From Aquabacter sp. (GTDB lineage: Bacteria; Pseudomonadota; Alphaproteobacteria; Rhizobiales; Xanthobacteraceae): a stretch of 36,509 bases of DNA. Shown here piece after piece: positions 1 through 8,002 of the stretch (its first letter is position 1; the number at the start of each line of letters is the position of its first letter). Below the pieces are notes generated by a model, which did not search any database, was not told where the DNA came from, and worked only from the letters and a program-made list of their open reading frames with translations. The stretch is from positions 1 through 36,509 of the forward strand of contig JASBUY010000230.1 of NCBI GenBank assembly GCA_030147645.1, in the 5' to 3' direction. Position numbers and translations under genes: made by a program.

Positions 1-1273
1 CGGCGGCCACAAGGTTCAGGAACGAGACCATGGCGGCCTGCGAATCCAGCAGGCCCTCGTCCATGTTCACGTCGATCACCTGCGCGCCGCTCTCCACCTG
101 CTCGCGCGCGACCGCCAGCGCAGCGGGGAAGTCGCCATTGGTGATGAGCTTGCGGAACTTGGCCGAGCCGGTAACGTTCGTGCGCTCGCCCACATTCACA
201 AAGGGAATTTCGGGCGTCAGCTCGAACGGCTCAAGGCCTGACAGGCGCAGCCGCGGCGGAAGGTCCGGTATGGCGCGCGGCTTGTGCGGCGCGACCGCCT
301 CGGCAATGGCGCGGATATGATCCGGCGTGGTCCCGCAGCAGCCACCGACGATATTGACGAGCCCGGAGGCGGCGAACTCGCCCACCAGCGCGCCCATGGC
401 CTCCGGGCTCTCGTCATACATGCCGAATTCATTGGGCAGGCCGGCATTGGGATAGGCGCAGACCAGCGTATCGGCCACCCGGCCGATTTCCGCGATATGG
501 GCGCGCATCTCCTTGGCGCCGAGCGCGCAATTGAGGCCGATGGAAAAGGGCTGAGCGTGGCGCAGCGCGAACCAGAAGGCGCTCGGCGTCTGGCCGGACA
601 GGGTGCGGCCGGACAGATCGGTGATGGTGCCGGAGATCATCACCGGCACGCGGATGCCGCGTTCCTCGAACAGCCCCTCGATGGCGAACACCGCCGCCTT
701 GGCATTCAGCGTGTCGAAGATGGTCTCGATGAGCAGCATGTCCGAGCCGCCGTCCAGCAGCCCGCGCGCCTGCTCGCCATATGCCTCCGCCAATTGGTCG
801 AACGTGACCGCGCGGTAGCCGGGATCGTTTACGTCGGGGGAGATGGACGCGGTGCGGTTGGTGGGGCCGATGGCGCCCGCCACGAAGCGGCGGCGGCCAT
901 CCTTCGCCTCTGCAAGTCGCGCCGCCTCCTTGGCGAGGCGCGCGCCCTCCACGTTCAGCTCATAGGCCAGCGCCTCCATTCCATAGTCGGCCTGGGCGAT
1001 GGTGGTGGAGGAGAAAGTGTTGGTCTCAACGATATCTGCGCCCGCGAGGAAATATTCCAGGTGGATATCGCGCACCGCGTCGGGCTGAGTGAGATTCAGA
1101 AGGTCGTTATTGCCTTTGACGTCCTGCGGCCAGTCGGCGAAACGCGCGCCACGATAGCCGGCCTCGTCCAGCTTCAGCCCCTGGATCATGGTGCCCATGG
1201 CACCATCCAGAACCAGGATTCGCGCACGCGCGGCGGCGGTAAGGGCGGCGAAGGTATCGGTCTCGGTCGTCAT
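1..1273 (-). CDS. metH: Methionine synthase, cobalamin-dependent (N-terminal part, runs off the window)
   Basis: Transfers a methyl group from 5-methyltetrahydrofolate through cobalamin to homocysteine, in the cytoplasm. Only the first 424 or so codons are present. The protein begins MTTETDTFAAL and carries the homocysteine-binding (betaine-homocysteine methyltransferase type) domain. Its zinc cysteines are visible in GLNCALGA (about 535-510) and GGCCGTTP (about 350-325). The pterin-binding domain starts at NVGERTNVTGSAKF, and NMDEGLLDSQAAM lies near the window edge. Cobalamin and activation domains would lie outside the window. Start chosen: ATG at 1273, just after metF (54-bp gap); the ribosome site is weak. 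It is the third gene of the regulator-metF-metH operon, so one operator probably controls both the methyl donor and its user. Identity is clear from the two cysteine motifs and the context. Confidence 0.95.
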   Translation of the reverse strand, partial: MTTETDTFAALTAAARARILVLDGAMGTMIQGLKLDEAGYRGARFADWPQDVKGNNDLLNLTQPDAVRDIHLEYFLAGADIVETNTFSSTTIAQADYGMEALAYELNVEGARLAKEAARLAEAKDGRRRFVAGAIGPTNRTASISPDVNDPGYRAVTFDQLAEAYGEQARGLLDGGSDMLLIETIFDTLNAKAAVFAIEGLFEERGIRVPVMISGTITDLSGRTLSGQTPSAFWFALRHAQPFSIGLNCALGAKEMRAHIAEIGRVADTLVCAYPNAGLPNEFGMYDESPEAMGALVGEFAASGLVNIVGGCCGTTPDHIRAIAEAVAPHKPRAIPDLPPRLRLSGLEPFELTPEIPFVNVGERTNVTGSAKFRKLITNGDFPAALAVAREQVESGAQVIDVNMDEGLLDSQAAMVSFLNLVAA

Positions 1274-1327
1274 GGAACGCTCGTTTCTGGCCGCAGCGGG
1301 TACGCGGGCCCCGTCATTCTGTCGCAC

Positions 1328-2248
1328 TTAACCCGCGAGACGTTGCGCGGGGGTGTCGCTCATACCGGGCCGTAGGCCCAGCAAATGGCAGATCGCATAA
1401 ACGAGATCGGCCCGGTTCAGGGTGTAGAAGTGGATATCCTCCACGCCGCGATCCACGAGATCCGTCGCCTGCTCGGCGGCCACGGCGGCGGCGATGAGCT
1501 TGCGCGTCTCCGGGTCATCATCCAGCCCCTCAAACCGTTTCAGAAGCCAGCCGGGCACGCTCGCGCCGGTCCGCGCGGCGAAATTGGAGGCCTGCTTGAA
1601 ATTGGTCACGGGCAGGATGCCCGGAACGATCGGGATATGGATTCCCGCCGCCCGCACCTTGTCGAGATAGCGGAAATAGACGTCGTTCTCGAAGAAGAAC
1701 TGGGTGATGGCGCGGGTCGCGCCCGCATCCACCTTGCGCTTCAGCACATCGATATCTGCATCCAGGCTGGCGCTTTCTGGATGCTTCTCGGGATAGGCGG
1801 AGACGGACACCTCGAACGCGCCGAGGGCGCGGATGCCCTCAACAAGGTCGCAGGCATGGGCGTAGCCCTCGGGATGGGGAACATAGGCAGTGCCCACCCC
1901 GGTCACGGGATCGCCCCGTAACGCCACGATGTGACGCACGCCGGCCTGCGCATATTCGCGGATCACCTCGTCGATTTCCGCGCGGCTCGCGGCGACGCAG
2001 GTGAGATGGGCGGCCGGCGCCAGAGCCGTCTCGCGGGCGATTTTTTCCACTGTCGCATGGGTGCGCTCGCGCGTGGACCCGCCCGCGCCATAGGTCACGG
2101 AGACGAAGCTCGGCCCGAGCGGCGCCAGCCGTTCGATGGACGCCCAGAGCGTGCGCTCCATCTCCTCCGTCTTGGGAGGAAAGAATTCGAACGAGACGCG
2201 CACGGGCGCGCGCGACACTTCTCGGCTCGCCCGGATCGGCGGGGTCAT
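1328..2248 (-). CDS. metF: 5,10-methylenetetrahydrofolate reductase
   Basis: Flavoprotein that reduces 5,10-methylenetetrahydrofolate to 5-methyltetrahydrofolate, the methyl donor used by the neighbouring MetH. The predicted protein has 306 residues, the usual bacterial MetF length. The SFEFFPPK motif holds the family's catalytic Glu near the N-terminus. It is followed by VSVTYGAGGSTRERT, the LRGDP motif (conserved Asp) and ITQFFFENDVYF. The open frame extends upstream, but the start is set at ATG 2248: GGGAG lies eight bases upstream, and ATGA overlaps the stop of the regulator gene by four bases, which suggests translational coupling. Transcription probably comes from the operator-promoter near 3290. 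Confidence 0.96.
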   Translation of the reverse strand: MTPPIRASREVSRAPVRVSFEFFPPKTEEMERTLWASIERLAPLGPSFVSVTYGAGGSTRERTHATVEKIARETALAPAAHLTCVAASRAEIDEVIREYAQAGVRHIVALRGDPVTGVGTAYVPHPEGYAHACDLVEGIRALGAFEVSVSAYPEKHPESASLDADIDVLKRKVDAGATRAITQFFFENDVYFRYLDKVRAAGIHIPIVPGILPVTNFKQASNFAARTGASVPGWLLKRFEGLDDDPETRKLIAAAVAAEQATDLVDRGVEDIHFYTLNRADLVYAICHLLGLRPGMSDTPAQRLAG

Positions 2249-3282
2249 CAGGCTATCTCCCTGGTCTTCTGAGGGGCGGTCGGCGCGGGCATGGCAGGCC
2301 GCTGGTCCCGCCCCAGCCAGAATGAAACGGTGAGCGCATCTTGCGCGGGGGCATGCGGCGGCAGGGCGCGGTGCAGAGTGGGCAGAAGCCCGGCCTGCGC
2401 CAGCCAACCCGACACGGCCTCTTCAGAAAAGCCCAGCCGGCGGTGGGCATGGGCCTCGCGCAGGAACTCCAGATCATGGGGCGCGAAATCCACAACCAGA
2501 AGCCGCCCACCCGGCCGGAGCACGCGCGCCGCTTCGCGCACGGCGCGAGCCGGATCGTCGAGAAAGTGCAGCACCTGGTGGACCAGAACGACGTCGAAAC
2601 TGTCGCGGGGCATCGCCAGATTGAAGATGTCGCCTTGGCGGACCGCGCAGTTGCGCACGCCTGCCTGTTCCAGATTGACCCGTGCAACGCCAAGCATGTC
2701 GGGAGAGAGATCGATGCCGACGCCCCTTTGAATGCGCTCGGAGAGGATTTCGAGCATCCGGCCGGTGCCGGTGCCAAGATCGAGGAGCGTATCGATGGGC
2801 TCGGCCCCAAGGGCGGCTCTCACCTCTGCCTCGACGGCGGCGTCCGGCGCATGAAGCGAGCGGATGGCGTCCCAGCGCGCCGCATGGCTCGCGAAATAGG
2901 CCTGCGCCTGCGCCGCGCGGGCGGCGCGCACTTCTTCCAGGCGCTCGCGGTCGCGGCGCACCTGTGCATCGTCCATATCGAGCAGGGCAAGGAGCGTCGT
3001 GACCAGGACGCCCTGCCGGGAGTCCCGCGCCCGGCTATAAAAGACCCAGCTCGCCTCGCGCCGCCGCTCCACCAGCCCAGCCTCGGACAGCAGCTTCAGA
3101 TGCCGGGAGATGCGGGGCTGTGACTGGCCGAGAATGTCGGTGAGCTCGCTCACCGTCAGCTCGCCCTCGTCAAGCAGCGCCAAGACACGCAAACGTGTGT
3201 CCTCGCCCGCGGCCTTTAGGCCTTCGAGCAGGTCTGAAAAAGCCAGCGGAGCGCCCTCCGCGAAAGAACGGTCTAACGACAT
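2248..3282 (-). CDS. ArsR-family regulator fused to a SAM-dependent methyltransferase domain (SahR-like)
   Basis: Two-domain protein of 344 residues. Residues about 15-95 form an ArsR-type winged helix (LRVLALLDEGELTVSELTDI, then SQPRISRHLKLLSEAGLVERR). Residues about 135-320 form a class I methyltransferase fold with SAM motif I LDLGTGTG near residue 167, followed by GIDLSPDML and VLRPGGRLLVVDF. Proteins of this build control methionine-cycle genes in alphaproteobacteria and are linked to S-adenosylhomocysteine sensing (SahR). That assignment here rests on the architecture and on metF-metH following directly. The start ATG 3282 lies inside a perfect palindrome (3281-3296) and has no good ribosome site, so the message may be leaderless. 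Whether the methyltransferase domain is catalytic or only a ligand sensor cannot be read from sequence. Confidence 0.85.
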   Translation of the reverse strand: MSLDRSFAEGAPLAFSDLLEGLKAAGEDTRLRVLALLDEGELTVSELTDILGQSQPRISRHLKLLSEAGLVERRREASWVFYSRARDSRQGVLVTTLLALLDMDDAQVRRDRERLEEVRAARAAQAQAYFASHAARWDAIRSLHAPDAAVEAEVRAALGAEPIDTLLDLGTGTGRMLEILSERIQRGVGIDLSPDMLGVARVNLEQAGVRNCAVRQGDIFNLAMPRDSFDVVLVHQVLHFLDDPARAVREAARVLRPGGRLLVVDFAPHDLEFLREAHAHRRLGFSEEAVSGWLAQAGLLPTLHRALPPHAPAQDALTVSFWLGRDQRPAMPAPTAPQKTREIA

Positions 3283-3296
3283 AAAGATATCTTTAT
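3281..3296. promoter_or_regulatory. Probable SahR-like operator, perfect 16-bp palindrome
   Basis: ATAAAGATATCTTTAT is its own reverse complement. It lies in an AT-rich stretch directly over the start codon of the ArsR-type regulator (the ATG uses its last two bases). A TTGCAT hexamer further upstream on the minus strand, about 15 bases from a TATAAA stretch, may be a promoter whose -10 region runs into the palindrome. Autorepression of the sahR-metF-metH operon is inferred. Confidence 0.75.
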
Positions 3297-3578
3297 ATTT
3301 TATCTCGACGACATGCAAGCGTGGTAACGGAAGCGACCGTCCGTTAACTGTGTCCGTCGGAGCACGCTCGTCCCGGGCGTGAGCTTTGCCGGCCGTTCCC
3401 GTGTCCGTTGCGTTGCGGTCACAGTTGCGTGGGTTTAAAACATACCGGAACGCGCGGCGCATTCCTGACGTTTTTCAAACCGAAGGTGGTCGGCGAATAG
3501 GGTGGCACAAGGTTGGTGCCATCTAAAAAATGTACGCCGTTTCCAATTTCGTCACGTTTAACGTTTAGCACGAGCGTC
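3297..3578. other. Intergenic region between divergent regulator and L,D-transpeptidase genes
   Basis: About 280 bases, less GC-rich than the flanking genes, holding the promoters for both directions. A small hairpin, TGGCAC (3503-3508) and GTGCCA (3516-3521) with a seven-base loop, precedes an A-rich TAAAAAATG stretch. No convincing sigma-70 pair, riboswitch or small gene was recognised; frames crossing it have no family resemblance. Confidence 0.5.
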
Positions 3579-4856
3579 ATGACCCTGCGCACAGCACTCC
3601 TCTCCGCCCTTGGCGCCTCCCTGCTGGCCGTTCCGGCTGCGCAGGCGCAGATCTACCAAGGCCAGACCTACCAGGTCCCGTCTTATGTCGCCTCGGGCGG
3701 CGAAGACGATGAAACCGGCGCGATCGGCCAGGATCTGCCCAACGGAACCGTGCCCGGCTATCGCGATCCTTACGCGGCGTCTGCGCGCGGTGATTATGTC
3801 CAGAGCGCGCCCATGGCGCCGCCGGCTGGTTCTGCGCAGGCTCCGACCTATGTCTCGCCCGGAGCAGGCTATCAGCCGGGCCAGGCCTCGGCCCCCGGCC
3901 AACCCATGGCGATCTCGCCCGGTTCTCTGCCGGCGCCCAATACCCAGCAGATGCAGCGCGAGGCCGCGCCGTCCGGCTATGTGCAGCCAGGGTATGCGCA
4001 GCCCGGCTACGCAACCCAGCAGGCTTACCCTCCGCAGACTCAGCCGGGCTATGCCCCGCCGGCTCAGCCCGGTTATGCCTCCACGCCCGGATATGAAGGC
4101 TCCTATAAGCAGGACGCCATGCTCCAGGCGGCCCGCGCGCCCCAGGGCGCCCCGCAGGCTGGCTATGCGCCTCAGCCCGGACAGCCCGGTTACGGCACGC
4201 CGGTGAATGCATCCTACAATCCCGCGAACGGCGCCGTGCGCGATGCAGGGGCCCCGCCGTCCGGCGTTTATGCGCCGAACGCAGCGGTGGTTCCGGGCAC
4301 GCAGGAAGCGCCGTCCGGACCGCGCATTGAGAATGTGGATCCGAGCGAGCCCGTGGATGCGCGCTTCCGGCGCCAGACGGTGGACTATGTGACCACGCAG
4401 CCGGCCGGCACGATCGTGATCGATACCGCGAACACGTACCTCTATTACATCCTCGGTGGCGGAAAAGCGGTGCGGTACGGCATCGGCGTCGGCCGCGACG
4501 GCTTCACCTGGGCCGGCACCGAGAAGATCACCCGCAAGGCGGAATGGGCCGATTGGCGTCCGCCGACCGAGATGATCGATCGCCAGCCGTACCTGCCCCG
4601 CTTCATGGCCGGCGGCCCCGGCAATCCGCTCGGCGCGCGCACTCTCTATCTTGGCGGCACCATTTACCGCATCCACGGGACCAACGAGCCGCAGACCATC
4701 GGCAAATTTGTGTCCTCAGGCTGCTTCCGCATGCTGAATGCGGACGTGGAAGACCTTTATGAGCGGGTGAAGGTGGGCACGAAGGTGGTGATCCTGCCGA
4801 AGGCGAGCAACGCCCAGGCTAACGCGGCCAAGCCCAGCGCCCCCTCGCCGCGCTGA
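3579..4856 (+). CDS. Exported L,D-transpeptidase (YkuD family) with Pro/Gly/Tyr-rich linker
   Basis: Periplasmic cell-wall enzyme expected to form 3-3 (L,D) peptidoglycan cross-links or to attach proteins to peptidoglycan. The product is 425 residues from ATG 3579. It starts with a signal peptide (MTLRTALLSALGASLLAVPA, then AQAQ). Residues about 70-240 are low-complexity, with repeated PGY, QPGY and YAPP units, probably an extended linker. The YkuD domain occupies about residues 275-405: TIVIDTANTYLYYI, then the active-site block IHGTNEP, IGKFVSSGCFRM with the catalytic Cys, and a tail ending KVVILPKA. The frame opens at 3513, but the later ATG places the signal peptide correctly. It stands alone, between the divergent methionine operon and a strong terminator. 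The exact cross-linking or anchoring role cannot be told. Confidence 0.9.
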   Translation: MTLRTALLSALGASLLAVPAAQAQIYQGQTYQVPSYVASGGEDDETGAIGQDLPNGTVPGYRDPYAASARGDYVQSAPMAPPAGSAQAPTYVSPGAGYQPGQASAPGQPMAISPGSLPAPNTQQMQREAAPSGYVQPGYAQPGYATQQAYPPQTQPGYAPPAQPGYASTPGYEGSYKQDAMLQAARAPQGAPQAGYAPQPGQPGYGTPVNASYNPANGAVRDAGAPPSGVYAPNAAVVPGTQEAPSGPRIENVDPSEPVDARFRRQTVDYVTTQPAGTIVIDTANTYLYYILGGGKAVRYGIGVGRDGFTWAGTEKITRKAEWADWRPPTEMIDRQPYLPRFMAGGPGNPLGARTLYLGGTIYRIHGTNEPQTIGKFVSSGCFRMLNADVEDLYERVKVGTKVVILPKASNAQANAAKPSAPSPR

Positions 4857-4876
4857 TCCAAGCCTCTTTGAAGGAA

Positions 4877-4905
4877 GGCGCGTCCTTGCGACGCGCCTTT
4901 TTCTT
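4877..4905 (+). terminator. Rho-independent terminator of the L,D-transpeptidase gene
   Basis: Perfect 8-bp stem GGCGCGTC (4877-4884) and GACGCGCC (4890-4897) with loop CTTGC, followed by a T-rich tract (TTTTTCTTT from 4898). It lies 20 bases after the stop codon. Confidence 0.9.
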
Positions 4906-5091
4906 TGGCGGTTCGCCTCTACCAAACACGGCTGCGGCAGGTATGATGCAGCGCGCTCGGGGGGCTGGGCGCCCTGTTCGCGGACGGCCTGGGCCGCCGC
5001 TTCACCTCCAGGCCTGGCCCGCTCGAGCGCCGGCGGCGAGCGCGTTTCAGCCTCGCCCGGATCCGTTGTGATCGTGCCTGGAGTTGCCTTG

Positions 5092-5667
5092 ATGCCAACC
5101 ACCATTCCCACCCCCGGTAGCTCCGCCCGCGACCAGCTCACCGCCATTCGCGCGGGCTGGGGCTGGTTCGTGGCGCTCGGCGTCGCGTTCGTGATCCTCG
5201 GCTGTATCGCATTGGCGCATCTTGCGATTTCCACCGTTGCCACGGCGCTTTACGTCGGCGCCCTGGTGCTGGTGGGCGGGGTGGTGCAGGTGCTGCACGC
5301 CTTCCGCGTCCAGGGCTGGGGCCGCTTCTTCTTCTGGCTTCTGTCGGGCCTGCTCTATGTGATCGCGGGCGGACTCATCGTCTATGAGCCGCTTTTCGCG
5401 GCGGGTATCATCACTCTTATGATCGGTATTTCGCTGGTTATTGGCGGCTTATTCCGGATTTGGGCGGGCATTGGCGCGCGTCCGCAGACCGGGTGGGGCT
5501 TCATCGTCGCGGCGGGCGCCATCACCTTCATCCTGGGCCTGGAGATCATCGCCGGCTGGCCGGTCAACTCGCCCATCATCCTCGGCCTGTTCCTCGGCAT
5601 CGACCTCATCGTCAACGGGGTGATGACTGCCATGTTCGGCCTCGCCCTGCGCAACAAGGCGAGCTGA
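5092..5667 (+). CDS. HdeD-like (DUF308) integral membrane protein
   Basis: Small inner-membrane protein of 191 residues with about six hydrophobic helices in hairpin pairs: WGWFVALGVAFVILGCIALA, then TALYVGALVLVGGVVQVLH, FFFWLLSGLLYVIAGGLIVY, GIITLMIGISLVIGGLF, FIVAAGAITFILGLEII and IILGLFLGIDLIVNGVM. This pattern, with Gly-rich helices and the repeated DUF308 unit, is that of HdeD, linked to acid resistance in enterics. Its biochemical role in alphaproteobacteria is not established. Start chosen at ATG 5092, which has GGAG eight bases upstream; a GTG at 5068 is an alternative. Only eight bases separate it from the SGNH hydrolase gene, so the two probably share a transcript. Confidence 0.85.
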   Translation: MPTTIPTPGSSARDQLTAIRAGWGWFVALGVAFVILGCIALAHLAISTVATALYVGALVLVGGVVQVLHAFRVQGWGRFFFWLLSGLLYVIAGGLIVYEPLFAAGIITLMIGISLVIGGLFRIWAGIGARPQTGWGFIVAAGAITFILGLEIIAGWPVNSPIILGLFLGIDLIVNGVMTAMFGLALRNKAS

Positions 5668-5675
5668 GCTTACCC

Positions 5676-6446
5676 ATGATCCTCTCTGCTAAGGGGGGGC
5701 GCAGCCGCCCCCTGCTCGGCGCGCTGTGCGCGCTCACCGTGATGCTGGGAACCGGCGCCGCCCGCGCCCAGCAAGATATGCCGGCCTGTCAGACCGGGCC
5801 GGTGGTCGCGCTGAAGACCCCGCGCGCCGCGCAGGCGCTCGCCACCAAGCGCAGCCTGACCATCGTCGCGCTCGGCTCCTCTTCCACCAACGGCGTCGGC
5901 GCCTCCTCGCCCGCGCGCACCTATCCAGGCGTTCTGGAGGCGCAATTGCGCGCCCGCTTCCCGGGAACCGAGATCACGGTCATCAACAAGGGCGTCAACG
6001 GGGAAGATGTGCCGGAGAATCTCGCCCGGCTGGAGCGGGACGTGCATGCGCTCAACCCCGATCTCGTCCTCTGGCAGGTGGGCACCAATTATGTGATCCG
6101 CAGCTTCGGCATCGGCACTTTCGGCGCCCAGCTCCGCCAGGGCATCGAGGCCATGCAGGGCTGGGGCGCGGACGTGGTGCTGATCGACCTGCAATATTCG
6201 CCCTGGGTCAACGGCAATCCCAACACGCCGACCATCAATGCGCTCATCGCCTCCACCGCGCGCGGGGCCGGCGCGTCGGTCTTCCCGCGCTATGCCCTGA
6301 TGCGCGGCTGGGTGGAGCAGCAGAAGATCCCGGCCTCCAAACTGCTGATCTTCGACGGGCTGCATCTCAACGACTGGAGCTATGACTGCTTCGCCCGCGC
6401 CCTGGCGGCGAGCCTCGCCCCGGCGCTGGGCGCGCGGGGGCGTTAA
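5676..6446 (+). CDS. Exported SGNH/GDSL-type hydrolase
   Basis: Predicted esterase-type hydrolase of 256 residues with a signal peptide (LLGALCALTVMLGTGAARAQ) and therefore periplasmic or secreted. SGNH blocks are recognisable: block I is ALGSSSTNG, with Ser where the usual Asp of GDS stands; block II is NKGVNGED; block III is LWQVGTNYV; block V is DGLHLND with the catalytic Asp and His. A cysteine pair (Cys near residue 38 and Cys near residue 240) could form a disulphide. ATG 5676 is eight bases after the HdeD-like stop. The substrate is unknown; acyl esters of polysaccharide or lipid are typical of the fold. It converges on dapB with a 12-base gap. Confidence 0.85.
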   Translation: MILSAKGGRSRPLLGALCALTVMLGTGAARAQQDMPACQTGPVVALKTPRAAQALATKRSLTIVALGSSSTNGVGASSPARTYPGVLEAQLRARFPGTEITVINKGVNGEDVPENLARLERDVHALNPDLVLWQVGTNYVIRSFGIGTFGAQLRQGIEAMQGWGADVVLIDLQYSPWVNGNPNTPTINALIASTARGAGASVFPRYALMRGWVEQQKIPASKLLIFDGLHLNDWSYDCFARALAASLAPALGARGR

Positions 6447-6458
6447 AAGGCAAGCCGA

Positions 6459-7274
6459 TCAGGCGTCGGCGAGGCCGAGCACGTCCACCATGGAATAAAG
6501 CCCTGCCGGCTTGCCGGCGGCCCAGCGGGCGGCCGCGAGGGCGCCATTGGCGAAAATGGACCGGTCCTCGGCCTTGTGCGCCAACTCGATGCGCTCGGCG
6601 GGGCCGGCGAAGATCACCACATGCTCGCCCACCACTGAGCCGCCCCGCAGCGTGGCGAAGCCGATATCGCCCGCCCGCCGGCTGCCGGTATGCCCGTCGC
6701 GCACGCGCACGGCATGGTCGTCCAGCGCAATGCCCCGCCCTTCCGCCGCCGCTTCGCCCAGGAGCAATGCGGTGCCCGAGGGGGCATCCACCTTGCGCGC
6801 ATGGTGCATCTCGACGATCTCGATATCAAAGCTGGTATCGAGCACCGCCGCGACCTTTCGCGTCAGCACCGCCAGAAGGTTGACCCCTAGGCTCATATTG
6901 CCGGACCGCACGATGGCAGTGCGCTCGGCTGCCACTGCGATGGCGGCAAGGTCCTCGGAGGAAAACCCCGTGGTGCCGATGACATGGGCGATCCCGCTGC
7001 CCGCCAGATGCTGGGCGAGCCGCACCGAGGCGGCGGGGGAGGAAAAATCCACCACCACATCCGCGCCGCGCACCGCCTCCGCCACATCCGAGCCGATGCT
7101 GAGACCGGCAAAGGGCAAGCCCGCCACCTGCCCGGCATCCTGCCCGAGATAGGCGCTGCCCTCGTGCTCCAGCGCACCGGCGAGGGTGAAGGCGTCACCC
7201 TCCAGCACCGCGCGCAGCAAGGTGCGGCCCATGCGCCCGCCGGCGCCCGTGATGACGATGCGAAGCTTCGACAC
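6459..7274 (-). CDS. dapB: 4-hydroxy-tetrahydrodipicolinate reductase
   Basis: NAD(P)H-dependent step of the diaminopimelate/lysine pathway in the cytoplasm, supplying the DAP used in peptidoglycan. 271 residues, normal for the family. The nucleotide-binding loop is ITGAGGRMGRTLL at the N-terminus. The C-terminal catalytic block is EMHHARKVDAPSGTALLLGE, holding the conserved His and Lys and the DAPSGT motif. The Rossmann loop GADVVVDFSSP and the GTTGFS turn are also present. The start is GTG 7274, preceded by a GGGGGCGGA stretch that may be the ribosome site. It is the last gene of a minus-strand cluster with pyrF (23-base gap), a phosphatase-fold gene and a PmtA-like gene. Confidence 0.97.
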   Translation of the reverse strand: MSKLRIVITGAGGRMGRTLLRAVLEGDAFTLAGALEHEGSAYLGQDAGQVAGLPFAGLSIGSDVAEAVRGADVVVDFSSPAASVRLAQHLAGSGIAHVIGTTGFSSEDLAAIAVAAERTAIVRSGNMSLGVNLLAVLTRKVAAVLDTSFDIEIVEMHHARKVDAPSGTALLLGEAAAEGRGIALDDHAVRVRDGHTGSRRAGDIGFATLRGGSVVGEHVVIFAGPAERIELAHKAEDRSIFANGALAAARWAAGKPAGLYSMVDVLGLADA

Positions 7275-7297
7275 GTCCGCCCCCTGGGTTTTGATGT

Positions 7298-8002
7298 TCA
7301 GCGCAGAGCGCCTTCGATTTCCGCCAGGATCGCCTGCGCAACACCGGCTGGGTCGGCCGCAGCGGTGATGGGGCGTCCGACGACAATGGCATTCGCGCCG
7401 GCGCGCATGGCATCCGCCGGGGTCGCGATGCGCTTCTGGTCACCCACGTCGGCGCCTGCAGGGCGCACACCGGGCGTCACGACGAGGCGATCCGGGCCGA
7501 GAAGGCCGCGCACCATGGCGGCGTCCGTGGGCGCGCAGATGACGCCCGCGACCCCTGCGTCGCGCGCCTGTTCGGCCCTGCGGCGAACCATGTCTTCCAC
7601 GCCATAGGCATAGCCGGCGGCGGAAAGATCCTGCGCGTCATAAGAGGTCAGCACGGTGACCCCCAGCACCTTCAGGGCCGAGCCTCGCGCGCCGCGCGCC
7701 GCCGCAGCCAGGGTCTGGGGATAGGCATGAACGGTGAGCAGCGTGACACCGCGCTCGGCCGCCGCCGCCGTGGCGCGCTCCACCGTCTGGCCGATATCGT
7801 GGAGCTTCAGGTCGAGGAACACTTTCTTCCCGGCACCGATGAGGTCGGCGGCCAGATCCAGCCCGCCGGCAATGGTGAGTTCCAGGCCGATCTTATAGAA
7901 GGAAACGGCATCCCCCAATTGCCACACCATCGCTTCGGCCGCCGAGACGGACGGAAAGTCCAGGGCGACGATCAGCCGGTCGCTCAAGGCGGTCTGGTTC
8001 AT
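7298..8002 (-). CDS. pyrF: Orotidine 5'-phosphate decarboxylase
   Basis: Last step of UMP synthesis. 234 residues. The signature DLKLHDIGQTVERA holds the conserved Lys-Asp network (the family pattern is DxKxxDI), and LIVALDFPS opens the first beta strand. VTPGVRPAGADVGDQKRI and ANAIVVGRPITAAADP form the phosphate-binding end of the barrel. ATG 8002 overlaps the stop of the upstream phosphatase-fold gene as ATGA, so translation is probably coupled. Confidence 0.96.
   Translation of the reverse strand: MNQTALSDRLIVALDFPSVSAAEAMVWQLGDAVSFYKIGLELTIAGGLDLAADLIGAGKKVFLDLKLHDIGQTVERATAAAAERGVTLLTVHAYPQTLAAAARGARGSALKVLGVTVLTSYDAQDLSAAGYAYGVEDMVRRRAEQARDAGVAGVICAPTDAAMVRGLLGPDRLVVTPGVRPAGADVGDQKRIATPADAMRAGANAIVVGRPITAAADPAGVAQAILAEIEGALR

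Noticed and set aside
284..1375. Open frame of 363 codons on the plus strand
   Set aside because: Antisense to metH, whose zinc cysteine motifs are plain.
3283..3578. SAM or SAH riboswitch before the methionine genes
   Set aside because: The leader of the regulator is AT-rich and holds an operator palindrome rather than a recognisable riboswitch fold; metF and metH have too little upstream space.
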